A stretch of 64,000 nucleotides of DNA from Methylobacterium sp. 17Sr1-1 (GTDB lineage Bacteria; Pseudomonadota; Alphaproteobacteria; Rhizobiales; Beijerinckiaceae): positions 1,745,001-1,809,000 of the forward strand of contig NZ_CP029552.1 of NCBI RefSeq assembly GCF_003173775.1. The letters run 5' to 3'. Shown here in pieces: positions 17,695 to 26,865 of the stretch. Within the stretch, counting starts at the first letter, position 1. Each line of letters begins with the position of its first letter. The notes under the pieces were generated by a model. That model was not told the DNA's origin and ran no database searches. It saw nothing but the letters and a program-made list of their open reading frames with translations. A program made the position numbers and the translations under genes.

Positions 17695-18534
17695 TCAGCC
17701 CGTCCGGGCGATGCGCCAGGGCAGGATGCCCCGGGGCATGAAGAGGACGGCGAGCACGATGATCAGGCCGTTCACCATCAGGCGGAAATCGGCGAGCGGG
17801 CGCAGGACCTCGGGCAGCAGGGTGAGGATCGTGGAGCCCAGCACCGGCGCCAGCGGCGAGCCGATGCCGCCGAGCAGCGCGTAGCTCAGGATCGTCACCG
17901 CCGCCTCGAAGCCGTACTCGTTCGGGCCGATGAACGAGGAGACGTGGGCCGACAGGCAGCCCGCCACCCCGGCCATGGCCGAGGAGACGACGAGAGCCAC
18001 CAGCCGGTAGCGCGGCAGGTTCACCCCCATCACGCCGGCCGCGGCCTCGTCCTCGCGCATCGCCTCCATGGCGCGGCCGACGCGGGAGCGCGCCACCAGC
18101 GTCAGGCCGATCAGCAGCACCGCCAGCGTCCCGTAAATCGCCGGCACGCCGCCGCGCTCCGGGATGTTCGAGAGGCCCAGCGCGCCGCCGGCATAGTCCC
18201 AGTTGAGGAAGACGATGCGGGTGATCTCGCCGAGCCCGATCGTCGCGATGGCGAGGTAGACGCCGGTGAGCCGCAAGGTCGGCCCGCCGACGACCAGCGC
18301 CAGCAGGGCCGGCACCAGGGCGGCGGCGACCATCGACACCGCGAAGGGCGCGCCGAACTTCACCGAGAGCAGGGCGCCGGTATAGGCGCCGACGCCCATG
18401 AAGGCGGCCTGGCCCAGCGAGAGCTGGCCCACCGCCAGCACCACGTAGACCGAGAGGGCGAGGATGCCGTTCACCCCGATCCCGTGGATCAGGCTCTGGT
18501 AGGTCCAGTAGAAGTCGTCGAGGGCTTCCCACAT
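17695..18534 (-). CDS. livM: Branched-chain amino acid ABC transporter permease LivM
   Basis: A 279-aa polytopic membrane protein of the LivHM permease family, with about eight hydrophobic segments. The family blocks LSLGQAAFMGVGAYTGALL and GVYLAIATIGLGEI are clear, as is the EAA-like AMEAMREDEAAAGVMGVN loop that contacts the ATPase. It is slightly shorter than E. coli LivM, as is usual for alphaproteobacterial copies. It starts 7 bp after the livH stop. Confidence 0.94.
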   Translation of the reverse strand: MWEALDDFYWTYQSLIHGIGVNGILALSVYVVLAVGQLSLGQAAFMGVGAYTGALLSVKFGAPFAVSMVAAALVPALLALVVGGPTLRLTGVYLAIATIGLGEITRIVFLNWDYAGGALGLSNIPERGGVPAIYGTLAVLLIGLTLVARSRVGRAMEAMREDEAAAGVMGVNLPRYRLVALVVSSAMAGVAGCLSAHVSSFIGPNEYGFEAAVTILSYALLGGIGSPLAPVLGSTILTLLPEVLRPLADFRLMVNGLIIVLAVLFMPRGILPWRIARTG

Positions 18535-18541
18535 GGTCTTC

Positions 18542-19423
18542 TCAAGCCCGCTTGGCGGCGGCGCGGCCGAACAGGCCGAGCGGACGGAACCACAGGGTGG
18601 CGACGAGGAGCGCGAAGGCGATCATGTCCTTGAGGGTCGACGAGAGGTAGGCGGCGGTGAGCACCTCGGCGAGGCCGAGCAGCAGGCCGGCGAGCAGCGC
18701 GCCGCGCAGGTCGCCGAGCCCGCCGACGATGATGACGGCGAAGCCCCGCAGCATCATGTGCTCGCCCATGAAGGGCTGGATGGCGTTGAAGTTGAGCCCG
18801 ACGAGCACGCCCGCCGCGCCCCCGATGGCGCCGGACAGGAACGACACCACCCGCAGCATCAGGGCACCGTTGATGCCCATCAAGGACGCCGCGTCCGGGT
18901 TCTCGGCCACCGCCCGGATGGCGAGGCCGATCCGCGAGCCGCGCACCAGCGCGAGCAGCGCCAGCATCAGCACGATGGCGGCGGCGAGGATCAGGATCTG
19001 GGTCGTGCCCACCCGCACGTCGCCGAGGCTGTAGGCGCCGCCGGAGAAGACCTCCGCGGGAAAGCGCCGGATCTCGGTGCCGAGCGCTGCGGCCATGCCG
19101 GCATAGAGGAAGAGCGTGGCCCCCAGCGTCACCATCAGCGAGGCGAGCTCGGGTGCCTTCGCCTTGCGCAGGCGGGTGAGGAGGAGGGTGTCGAGGAGGA
19201 CCGCGATCAGCCCGGCGATCAGCGCGCCGACCGGGAGCGCGGCCCAGATCGGCAGCCCGGCCGCCTGGGTGCTCCAGAGCGCCGCGAAGGCGCCGAGCGC
19301 GAAGTACACCCCGTAGGTGAGGTTGATGACGCCCATCACGCCGAACATCAGCGTGAAGCCGATGGCGAAGAGGGCGTAGGTCGCGCCGAGCACGACGCCG
19401 TTGACGAGCTGCTGCTCAAGCAT
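18542..19423 (-). CDS. livH: Branched-chain amino acid ABC transporter permease LivH
   Basis: A 293-aa permease beginning MLEQQLVNGVVLGATYALFA, the standard LivH opening. Further family marks are GVINLTYGVYFALGAF, RAVAENPDAASLMGIN and GGLGDLRGALLAGLLLG. About eight transmembrane helices are visible. The ATG at 19423 was chosen for its match to the family N-terminus, although its upstream sequence has no good Shine-Dalgarno. It is separated from livK by about 315 bp containing a palindromic repeat, so livHMGF may have reduced expression relative to livK. Confidence 0.93.
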   Translation of the reverse strand: MLEQQLVNGVVLGATYALFAIGFTLMFGVMGVINLTYGVYFALGAFAALWSTQAAGLPIWAALPVGALIAGLIAVLLDTLLLTRLRKAKAPELASLMVTLGATLFLYAGMAAALGTEIRRFPAEVFSGGAYSLGDVRVGTTQILILAAAIVLMLALLALVRGSRIGLAIRAVAENPDAASLMGINGALMLRVVSFLSGAIGGAAGVLVGLNFNAIQPFMGEHMMLRGFAVIIVGGLGDLRGALLAGLLLGLAEVLTAAYLSSTLKDMIAFALLVATLWFRPLGLFGRAAAKRA

Positions 19424-19584
19424 GGGAGGCGTGGGGTTTCGGTAGGGCGCCCGGCGCCCGCTGCGGCCCGGCCCCGGGGCCGAACAGGATGACGATGGCG
19501 CGACGTGGCCGATATCGCGCGGCGGGTCAATCGGTGGGGGGTTGACGATAGCTTTCCAGAATAGGGCGCCTTCCCCTCCCCCCT

Positions 19585-19669
19585 GTGGGGAGGGGTTAGG
19601 GGTGGGGGTGGTGCAGGAGGCACCGCTGAGCTTTATCCGGCACCACCCCCACCCCCGGCCCCTCCCCAC
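19585..19669. repeat. GC-rich inverted repeat between livK and livH
   Basis: The left arm starts GTGGGGAGGGGTTAGGGGTG and the right arm ends CCGGCCCCTCCCCAC. The 29-30-bp arms are nearly perfectly complementary around a 25-bp centre. The position between the binding-protein gene and the permease gene is typical for an mRNA-stabilising or attenuating hairpin, but the element also resembles a dispersed repeat. Confidence 0.75.
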
Positions 19670-19738
19670 AAGCTTGAGCGATCTCGGGCAAGCCCGGGAT
19701 CGCCTGGGGAGGGGAGGTGCTTCACTGATAGAAGTTGC

Positions 19739-20878
19739 TCACTGCAGCAGCTGGAACTTGCCGCCCTTCATCACCAGCACCACCACGCCGGACGTATCCG
19801 CCGGGTCGCGGCTGTCGGAGAAGGAGAACGGGCCCATCACGCCGGTGTACTTCACCTTGATCAGCGCGTCCTTGATCTTCTCGGAGTCCGGCGCGCCGGC
19901 GGCGTCGATCGCCTTGGCGACGATGAACAGGGTGTCGTAGGCCTGGGCCGCGAACTGGTCGGGCAGGTCGCCGCCGTACTTGTCCTTGAAGGCGTTGACG
20001 AAGGCCTGGTTGGCTGCGTCCGGCTTGCCGATGAACCACGGGCTGCCGACCAGCGTGCCGTCCGCCGCCTTGCCGGCGATGTCGCCGAGCTTGGGCGAGT
20101 TCAGGCCGTTGCCGCCGATGAAGAACACCTTGTCGGGGATGCCGAGCTGGCGCGCCTGGAGCTCGATGCCCGAGGCCGCCTCGACCAGCGCCGACAGCAC
20201 GATCGCGTCGGGGTTCAGCGCCTTGATCTTGGTGAGCTGGGCCGAGAAGTCGGAATCCTTCGAGCCGAAGGTCTCGGTCGTCAGGGTCTCGATGCCGAGC
20301 TTCTCCAGCCCGGCCTTCATCACGTCGTAGGCCGACTTGGTGAAGGCGTCGTCGTTGCCGTACATCACGGCGACGCGCTTGATGCCGAACTTGTCCTTGG
20401 CGGTCTTGAGCGTGACCGGGATGACGTCGGCCTCGGGGAGCGAGGTGCGGAAGACGTAGGGACCGATCGCCGTGATGCCGTTGGCGGTGGTCGAGGTGCC
20501 GACGATCGGCACCTTGCGCTCGTTGGCGACGGGGCCGGCGGCGAACATCTCGTTCGACAGGGTGGGGCCGAGGATCAGCGGGACCTTGTCGCGGCCGATC
20601 AGCTTGCGGGCGGCGTTGAGCGCCTGCTCCTTGGCGCCGGCCGAGTCCTCGTAGGCGATGGCCAGGGGCCGGCCGCCGAGCACGCCGCTGGCCTTGTTGA
20701 TGTCGGCGAGCGCCAGGTCGAAGCCGCGCTGGATCGCGATCCCGTAGCGGCTGTTCGGCCCGGTCAGGATCTCGATCGCGCCGAGCTTGACCGGGGTCTT
20801 GTCCTGCGCCTGGACGCCGGCCAGGCTGCTTCCCAGCAGCGCCGCCGCGAGCAGCACTCTCCTCGACATCGACCGCAT
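19739..20878 (-). CDS. livK: Branched-chain amino acid ABC transporter substrate-binding protein
   Basis: A 379-aa periplasmic binding protein of peptide-binding fold type I. The signal peptide MRSMSRRVLLAAALLGSSLAGVQA is followed by the mature start QDKTPVKLGAIEILTGPNS. Family segments include IGPYVFRTSLPEADVIP and QAYDTLFIVAKAIDAAG. The ATG at 20878 has AGGAGG at good spacing, better than the in-frame ATG 18 bp upstream. First gene of the liv operon. The exact ligand (Leu/Ile/Val, other amino acids or amides) cannot be told from sequence. Confidence 0.93.
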   Translation of the reverse strand: MRSMSRRVLLAAALLGSSLAGVQAQDKTPVKLGAIEILTGPNSRYGIAIQRGFDLALADINKASGVLGGRPLAIAYEDSAGAKEQALNAARKLIGRDKVPLILGPTLSNEMFAAGPVANERKVPIVGTSTTANGITAIGPYVFRTSLPEADVIPVTLKTAKDKFGIKRVAVMYGNDDAFTKSAYDVMKAGLEKLGIETLTTETFGSKDSDFSAQLTKIKALNPDAIVLSALVEAASGIELQARQLGIPDKVFFIGGNGLNSPKLGDIAGKAADGTLVGSPWFIGKPDAANQAFVNAFKDKYGGDLPDQFAAQAYDTLFIVAKAIDAAGAPDSEKIKDALIKVKYTGVMGPFSFSDSRDPADTSGVVVLVMKGGKFQLLQ

Positions 20879-21089
20879 CCCGGTTCCTCCTCGCAACGCC
20901 GTTCTCGTTGGGCCAAGACGATTGGTCCGTGCGGCCGGCGGGGGCTCGAAAGCCGGACCGTCGCGCTGGACGAGACAGGCCCTTAAAGCACTGGAGCGCG
21001 GCGGTAAATCGATTCCGACGGGACATCACGCGAGAACGGCCCCGCCGGTGGGCGGAGCCGTTCTGACATGCTGCGAAAGGATGACGGTG

Positions 21090-21578
21090 TCAGAGCGCGC
21101 GGTCGAAGCGCAGCTCGCCGGCCTGGCTCTTGATCACCAGCTGCGAGCCGACCAGGTCCCACTGGCCCGAGGTGCGCAGAGCGGTGAAGAACTGCATCTC
21201 GGAGGCGCCGACCGTCTTGTCGCAGTTGCGCTTGGTCAGCGCCAGCGGGCCGACCGCCAGGTGCTGCTCCTTGAGCGGGAAGGCGGTCGCCGCGAAGGTG
21301 TTGCAGCCGCCGAAGCCGCGGGCGCGGTACTGCTTGTCGATGATGAAGCTCGGCCGCTCGGTGCCCGCGAAGGGCTTGCCGTTGAGGCTCACCGCCGTCC
21401 AGGTCGAATCGAGCGGAAAGACCTTCTCGTTGGCCTTCAGCGGCGGGATGTATTGCTGCTGGGCCGGCTTGTCGCGGTTCTTCTGGCCGTAGCCGAGCAT
21501 GTTCTGCGCCGAAGCCTGCGTGGCCGACGCCAACAGCGCGACGGCACCGGCGGCCAGCGCAACCTGCATCGCCTTCAT
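21090..21578 (-). CDS. Secreted META-domain (HslJ-like) protein
   Basis: A 162-aa protein with a signal peptide (MKAMQVALAAGAVALLASATQASA) and one META domain at about 55-160. Visible blocks are STWTAVSLNGKPF, FGGCNTFAATAFPL and MQFFTALRTSGQWDLVG. META domains occur in heat-shock protein HslJ and in periplasmic or lipid-anchored proteins of unknown role. An in-frame ATG at 21590 would add MGNA. The start at 21578 was preferred for its GGGGA spacing. It is divergent from the XRE gene. Confidence 0.83.
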   Translation of the reverse strand: MKAMQVALAAGAVALLASATQASAQNMLGYGQKNRDKPAQQQYIPPLKANEKVFPLDSTWTAVSLNGKPFAGTERPSFIIDKQYRARGFGGCNTFAATAFPLKEQHLAVGPLALTKRNCDKTVGASEMQFFTALRTSGQWDLVGSQLVIKSQAGELRFDRAL

Positions 21579-21690
21579 CGCATTCCCCATTCGTCTTGTC
21601 GTGTTGTGGCGGACCGTAGAGAGGGCACCCCGCGCCCGCAACCCTGGCCACGGTCGCGGATGCCCCGTCGCGGCATCTTGCCGACGACTG

Positions 21691-21724
21691 TTGCATTTAT
21701 GCGGCAAGCTTGGCCATAATATGG
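21691..21724 (+). promoter_or_regulatory. Possible promoter/operator of the XRE gene
   Basis: TTGCAT (21691) and CATAAT (21715) are separated by 18 bp. The -10 half coincides with an 11-bp palindrome CCATAATATGG (21714-21724). It lies about 120 bp before the GTG start of the HTH gene. The -35 match is poor, so this is tentative. Confidence 0.3.
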
Positions 21725-21842
21725 CAGGACTCGCGAAAGCTTGTCGGTGTGGCAACGAATGCCGTGCCCCGCCGTTAGCCAGGACGTCGCCGCGATTGCC
21801 GCGCGACGGGACGAGGCACGAGAGAGCAGGGGACGGGTTTCA

Positions 21843-22136
21843 GTGAACGGCGCAGACGACATCACGGCGGCGCAGCTGCGCCGGGCGCGGGACCTCCTGG
21901 GCTGGTCGGAGGACGAGCTGGCCCTGCGCGCCAACGTCGACGCGGACAGCATCCGCCTGTTCGAGGCGGGCCGCTACCCAGCCTCCGCCGGGCAGCGGGC
22001 CGCGCTCCGGGGCGCCCTCGTCGCCGCGGGCGTGGAACTGACCGACGGCGCCTATCCGGATGCCCGGCTGCGCCCGGACGACGCGCCGGACAAGGGCATC
22101 CACCCGAGCGAGCTCACCACCGAGAATGATCGCTGA
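21843..22136 (+). CDS. XRE-like helix-turn-helix protein
   Basis: A 97-aa small protein with one Cro/C1-type HTH at about 5-60 (ITAAQLRRARDLLGWSEDELALRANVDADSIRLFEAGR), then a linker and an acidic, Pro/Asp-rich tail. It is typical of single-domain alphaproteobacterial XRE regulators. The GTG at 21843 follows AGGGGACGGG and removes an upstream extension without domain character. No operon partner is seen on the same strand. It could repress itself and the divergent META-domain gene. Confidence 0.72.
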   Translation: MNGADDITAAQLRRARDLLGWSEDELALRANVDADSIRLFEAGRYPASAGQRAALRGALVAAGVELTDGAYPDARLRPDDAPDKGIHPSELTTENDR

Positions 22137-22355
22137 TCGGCCGGACGACGGCGCTGCCGCTGGCGTGGCGGCGCCCGGGAGGCGATGCCCCTTCGCGCGA
22201 GCAGCGCTCGAACGCTGCCATCTTACGTTGCGAAATCCATCGGTCAGATCGATCGGGTTGAGTGGTCGCGGGCTGAATATTGTCCCATGCCGTAATTTTT
22301 AACTGTTAGACGTCCAGTCTGCCGGACGGGATATGATGTCCCGTCTGAGGGTAAA

Positions 22356-24041
22356 ATGTTCTCACGACTGAAGATCGCCGCGAAGATCGCGGTGGTGACC
22401 TCGCTGCTCTGCGTCATGGCCGGCTTTGCGCTGTGGTACGCGTCGTCTCGTCTGACCGAGATCGGTGCCCGCTACGACCGCTTCGTCGCCCGCGAGAATC
22501 GCGGCTTCGCCGGTGCCCGGCACGTGGCCCGGTCCGTGTTCGAGATCGGCTACGCCCTCGACCGGGCCGTGGCGGCGCCGGACGCGGCGGCCCGGCAGCC
22601 CTACCTCGCGCAGGTCGACGCGTCGCAGGCGCGGCTGCGGCAGGTCATGGCCGAACTGCCGGCGCAGCTGCCCGCCTTCGCGAGCCGGATCGCCGCCCAG
22701 GCCGGCGCGGTCGAGCGCTTCGCCGCCGAGAGCCTGGCGGTGCGCCGGATGATCGAGGCGGGCGAGGCGTCGCGCGCCGCCGCCCAGGTCCGGCAGGTCG
22801 TCGATCCGCTGACGAAGACGGCGACCGAGCGCTTCGGCGCCCTCTCGGACGACATCGCCGCCGCCATCGAGGCCGAGGCCGCGGGCCTCGCCGCCGAGAC
22901 CCGCGCGGCGCAGGGCATGACCCACGCGCTCGGCCTTTGTGCCGTGGCGGCGGGCTTCGTCCTCGCGATGGTCATGTCGGCCTTCGGCATCACCCGGCCG
23001 CTGAACCGCCTCATCGCGGCGATGAACCGGATGGCCGAGGGGGAGGTCGAGGCCCGCCTCGTCGAGACGCGGCGCGGCGACGAGGTCGGCGCGGTGGCCC
23101 GGGCGGTCGAGGGCATCAAGGCCATGGTGGCCCGCAAGGTGGTGGAGGATGCCGAGCGCGGACAGCAGGCCGTCTCCGCCTCGTCGCAGGAGCGCCGCGG
23201 CATGCTGATCGGCCTCGCCGAGGAATTCGAGCGCGAGGTGGGCGGCATCTCCGGAGCGATCGCCTCCGCCTCCGCCCAGCTCCAGGACGCGGCCCGCACG
23301 ATGAGCTCCACCGCGACCGAATCCGCGGCGCAATCGACCGCCGTGGCCGCGGCGGCCGAGCAGGCGGCGGCGAACGTCCACACCGTGGCGGCGGCGGCGG
23401 AAGAACTCGGCTCCTCGGTCCAGGAGATCGGCCGCCAGGTCGACGGCGCCGCCCGCCTCGCCGAGGCCGCGGTCGCGCAGGCCGGCCGCACCGGCGAGGC
23501 GGTGCAGGGCCTGAGCCAGGCCGCCGCGCGCATCGGCGACGTCACCGAGATGATCTCGACGATCGCGGCGCAGACCAACCTGCTCGCCCTCAACGCCACG
23601 ATCGAGGCGGCGCGCGCTGGTGCGGCGGGCCGGGGCTTCGCGGTGGTGGCCGCCGAGGTGAAGGCGCTGGCCGACCAGACCGCGCGGGCGACCGCCGAGA
23701 TCGCCGGCCAGGTCGGGGCGGTGCGCGATTCGACCGGCACGGTGGTGGCGGCCATCGACGGCATCGCCGGCAGCATCCGCGAGATCAGCGGCGTGTCCGC
23801 CTCGATCGCCGCGGCGGTGGAGGAGCAGGACGCGGCGACCCAGGAGATCGTCCGCAACGTGTCCCAGGCCGCCACCGGCACCGGCGAGGTGACGGGCAAT
23901 ATCGGCGGCGTCGCGCAGGCCGCGGAAGGGACCGGCCGCGCCGCGAGCCAGGTCCTCGACACGGCCTCCGGCCTGTCGCGCCAGTCCGACCGTCTGGCCG
24001 CCGAGGTGCGCCGCTTCGTCGACACGATCCGGGCGGCGTGA
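22356..24041 (+). CDS. Methyl-accepting chemotaxis protein
   Basis: A 561-aa receptor. TM1 is at about 10-30, a periplasmic helical-bundle sensor spans 31-188, TM2 is at about 190-212, HAMP follows ([22 protein letters not shown]), and then a long cytoplasmic signalling coiled coil. The hairpin tip is [25 protein letters not shown], the CheA/CheW contact. No C-terminal CheR-binding pentapeptide is visible. The ligand is unknown. The ATG is preceded by GAGGGTAAA and an AT-richer promoter zone at 22270-22340. It stands alone, without che genes. Confidence 0.93.
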   Translation: MFSRLKIAAKIAVVTSLLCVMAGFALWYASSRLTEIGARYDRFVARENRGFAGARHVARSVFEIGYALDRAVAAPDAAARQPYLAQVDASQARLRQVMAELPAQLPAFASRIAAQAGAVERFAAESLAVRRMIEAGEASRAAAQVRQVVDPLTKTATERFGALSDDIAAAIEAEAAGLAAETRAAQGMTHALGLCAVAAGFVLAMVMSAFGITRPLNRLIAAMNRMAEGEVEARLVETRRGDEVGAVARAVEGIKAMVARKVVEDAERGQQAVSASSQERRGMLIGLAEEFEREVGGISGAIASASAQLQDAARTMSSTATESAAQSTAVAAAAEQAAANVHTVAAAAEELGSSVQEIGRQVDGAARLAEAAVAQAGRTGEAVQGLSQAAARIGDVTEMISTIAAQTNLLALNATIEAARAGAAGRGFAVVAAEVKALADQTARATAEIAGQVGAVRDSTGTVVAAIDGIAGSIREISGVSASIAAAVEEQDAATQEIVRNVSQAATGTGEVTGNIGGVAQAAEGTGRAASQVLDTASGLSRQSDRLAAEVRRFVDTIRAA

Positions 24042-24150
24042 CCCGAGCCGCCCGTCCCGGCCCGGGATGGGCGGCAAAAATCCCCTTATGGAAAGCAGCC
24101 TTCGTAGGAAAGGATCCCCCGTGGGACGATCCCTCGGGGGCTTCGTCGCG

Positions 24151-25371
24151 TCAGCCGAGCGCCAGGGCCTTGAGGTCGAAGCCGGGATCCGCCGCCTGCT
24201 CGGGCGTCGGGCTGCGGCCGGCCTGGAGCAGGCGCCGGGCGATCATGTGATCGGCCGGGCGGTTGAGCGATTCGACCCCGGCGAGGCGTTCCCCGCGGTA
24301 GCAGAACACCGAGACGGCGCCCGAATCCGGGTCGCCCCGGCGCACCGCGTGGTCGTGCGGCTGGCACAGGCCGGCGATCTGGAGCTTGAGCGGGCCCTGG
24401 TCGCTCCAGAACCACGGCACCGCCGCGAAGGCGGCAGAGCGCCCGGTGAGGCGGGCGGCGACGCAGCGGGCGCCGTCGACGGCGTTCTGCACCGATTCGA
24501 TCCGCACCCGCGCGCCGGCGGCATGGGGCGAGGGGAAGCTGGCGCAATCGCCGATCGCCGAGATCGCCGGATCCTCGGTCGCCAGCATCGCGTCGACGGC
24601 GATCCCGTTCTCGATCCGCAGACCCGCCGCCTTCGCGAGGTCGTCGTTCGGCAGGATCCCGATGCCGACGAGGACGAGGTCGGCCGCGACCTCGCGGCCG
24701 TCCGACAAAGCCACCGCCCGGACGCAGGTGTCCCCGACCAGCCCCGAGACGCCGCTGCCGAACAGGAAGCGCGTGCCGGCCCTGACATGCGAGGCCTCGA
24801 TCAGCGCCGCCATGCCGGGCGAGACCGAGCGGGCGAGCGGGCGCTCCAGCCCCTCGATCACCGTGACGGGCAGGCCCTGCTGCGCGCAGACCGCCGCGAA
24901 TTCGAGCCCGATGAAGCCGGCTCCCACCACCGCGACCGCGCGTGACCCGGCGAGCGCCGCCTTCAGGGCCTCGGCCTCGGCGAGGGTCCGCAGCTGGTGC
25001 ACCCCCGGCAGATCGGCGCCCGGCACCGGTAGCGGCCGGTTGCGCGAGCCGGTCGCCAGGACGAGGTGGTCGTAAGGCAGCGCCTCCCCGGACGCGAGCT
25101 GGAGGCGCTGCGCCGTCCGATCGATCGCGACCGCCCGTTCTCCCGCCCGCACCGTCAGCCGGTGCTCTGCGAAGTAGGCCTCCGGCCGCAAGGCGAGACC
25201 CGCCGCGTCGGTCTTGCCGAGCATGTAGGCCTTCGACAGGGGCGGCCGGCCGTAGGGCAGGCCGGGCTCCTCGCCGACGAGGGTCACCGGCCCGGCATAG
25301 CCGCCCTCTCGTAAGGACGCCCCGAGCTGAAAGCCGGCCTGGCCGGCACCGACCACCACGATTCCGTTCAT
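24151..25371 (-). CDS. FAD-dependent ferredoxin/rubredoxin reductase-type oxidoreductase
   Basis: A 406-aa enzyme with two dinucleotide folds. The FAD motif is GAGQAGFQLG near residue 8 and the NAD(P) motif is GAGFIGLEFA at about 150, with ATGSRNRPLPVPG and the second FAD contact AISAIGDCASFP. The C-terminal 80 residues match the reductase C domain (VPWFWSDQGPLKLQIAGL). Such proteins pass electrons from NAD(P)H to ferredoxin or rubredoxin for Rieske or P450 oxygenases. No such partner is adjacent, so the acceptor is unknown. It lies 62 bp downstream of the MDR gene and is possibly co-transcribed with it. Confidence 0.9.
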   Translation of the reverse strand: MNGIVVVGAGQAGFQLGASLREGGYAGPVTLVGEEPGLPYGRPPLSKAYMLGKTDAAGLALRPEAYFAEHRLTVRAGERAVAIDRTAQRLQLASGEALPYDHLVLATGSRNRPLPVPGADLPGVHQLRTLAEAEALKAALAGSRAVAVVGAGFIGLEFAAVCAQQGLPVTVIEGLERPLARSVSPGMAALIEASHVRAGTRFLFGSGVSGLVGDTCVRAVALSDGREVAADLVLVGIGILPNDDLAKAAGLRIENGIAVDAMLATEDPAISAIGDCASFPSPHAAGARVRIESVQNAVDGARCVAARLTGRSAAFAAVPWFWSDQGPLKLQIAGLCQPHDHAVRRGDPDSGAVSVFCYRGERLAGVESLNRPADHMIARRLLQAGRSPTPEQAADPGFDLKALALG

Positions 25372-25433
25372 CGGCAGGACATACCCCGGAAGACGCAGCG
25401 GCGTCGAGCTTGGCGCTGCGGCGAGCTTGGGCG

Positions 25434-26447
25434 CTACCAGGCGACGCAGAGCTTGCCGAAATGGCTCCCGCCCTCCTGGTGGCGGAACGCCTCGGGCAGC
25501 GCCTCGAACGCGTAGGTCCGGTCGATCACCGGGCGGATCCCGGTCCGGTCGAGGCCCGCGACGTAGTCCTGCTGCTGGCGCCGGCTGCCGACGATCAGGC
25601 CCTGGAGCCGGGTCTGCTTCGCCATCAGGGCCGAGGTCGGGACCTCGCCGGCCCGCCCGGTGAGCACGCCGATCAGCGCGATGTGGCCGCCGACGCGGAC
25701 CGCCTCGATCGACTGCGCCAGGGTGCCGGGCCCACCGACCTCGACGACGTGGTCGACGCCGACACCGCCGGTCCAGTCGCGCACGCGCCGGCCCCAGTCG
25801 GGATTCGTGCGGTAGTTGAGGGTGTGGTCGGCGCCGAGCACCCGCACCCGCTCCAACTTCTCGTCCGAGGAGGAGGTGACGATCACCGCGGCGCCCATCG
25901 CCTTGGCGATCTGCAGGGCCGCGATCGAGACGCCGCCGGTGCCGAGCACCAGCACCGTGTCGCCGGCCTTCAGCCCGCCGTCGCCGACGAGGGCGCGCCA
26001 GGCGGTGAGCCCGGCGGTGGTGATGGTGGCGGACTCGGCATGGCTCCAGCCGCGCGGCGCGCGGGTGAAGGCGCCGGCCGGCCGGACCGCGTGCGTCACG
26101 GCGAAGCCGTCGATCCCGTCGCCGGGCACCTGCGCGAAGGTGCCGACCGGCGCTTGCGGCAGCCCGTCGGCCCAGTGCGGGAAGAAGCAGGAGACGACCG
26201 CGTCGCCGGGGGCGAACTCGGTGACGCCCGCGCCCACCGCCTCGACGGTGCCGGCCCCGTCCGACATCAGCACGCGACCGTCCTCGGCGGGCGAGCGCCC
26301 GCTCGCCACCAGCAGGTCGTGGAAGTTGAGCGAGGTCGCGCGGATCGCCACCCGGATCTCGCCGCGGCCCGGTTGCCCGGGATCGGGCCGCTCGGCGATC
26401 TCGAGCCGGTCGAGGCCGCCGGGTGTGCGGACGACGAAGGCCTGCAT
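25434..26447 (-). CDS. MDR-family NAD(P)-dependent alcohol dehydrogenase/quinone oxidoreductase
   Basis: A 337-aa medium-chain dehydrogenase with a GroES-like N-terminus (SLNFHDLLVASGR) and a Rossmann domain (VLVLGTGGVSIAALQIAKAMGA at about 165). The usual zinc-binding Cys/His pattern of alcohol dehydrogenases is missing, which suggests a zinc-free quinone-oxidoreductase or enoyl-reductase type activity. The start at 26447 has AGGAGGACAG directly upstream. Same strand as the flavin reductase that follows. The substrate is unknown. Confidence 0.88.
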   Translation of the reverse strand: MQAFVVRTPGGLDRLEIAERPDPGQPGRGEIRVAIRATSLNFHDLLVASGRSPAEDGRVLMSDGAGTVEAVGAGVTEFAPGDAVVSCFFPHWADGLPQAPVGTFAQVPGDGIDGFAVTHAVRPAGAFTRAPRGWSHAESATITTAGLTAWRALVGDGGLKAGDTVLVLGTGGVSIAALQIAKAMGAAVIVTSSSDEKLERVRVLGADHTLNYRTNPDWGRRVRDWTGGVGVDHVVEVGGPGTLAQSIEAVRVGGHIALIGVLTGRAGEVPTSALMAKQTRLQGLIVGSRRQQQDYVAGLDRTGIRPVIDRTYAFEALPEAFRHQEGGSHFGKLCVAW

Positions 26448-26600
26448 TCTGTCCTCCTGGCCGGTTGCGCCGCCTTGCGGGCGGCGGGGTTCGGTGAGGG
26501 GGTGCAGTTAGAACATGCGGCGGGGGATTCGAGCGGGGCGGGAGGGGATTTTGAGGGCGCCGCCAAGCCGAACGGCTCGACCACGCATCATGAGCCACCG

Positions 26601-26769
26601 CCCTTTCCCGGACGACTGGAGCGTCAGCGGAAGGAGATCCGGGATCCAGCGGAAGAAGTGCCGCGTAGCGGCTCTATCTTTGTAACGTTGCAGACATGCG
26701 GACGCTTCGCGACTTTTCGCGCTGGATCCCGGATCTCCTTCCGCTTCGCTTCAGTCGTCCGGGAAAGGG
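26601..26769. repeat. Long intergenic palindrome
   Basis: The left arm (26601-26650) and right arm (26721-26769) are about 94% complementary over some 50 bp. They contain TTTCCCGGACGACTG and GGAGATCCGGGATCCAGC and flank a 70-bp centre. It lies in the 418-bp gap between the MDR gene and the importer ATPase gene. A diverged partial copy of the right arm is at 49031-49079. The rest of the gap shows no gene. Confidence 0.85.
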
Positions 26770-26865
26770 GGAGAGTTCTTGATCCGGCTTCTGCTTGCAA
26801 CGGAGGTGACCGCCCTGGCCTGACGCGGGAGAACGAGGTCAGCCGAGGCCGCTAGGCTTAAGTCC

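Noticed and set aside
24151..26598. Single 815-codon frame spanning the flavin reductase and MDR region
   Set aside because: The upstream part is a shadow of the MDR gene, and the reductase starts at 25371 with a family-typical GxGxxG N-terminus.
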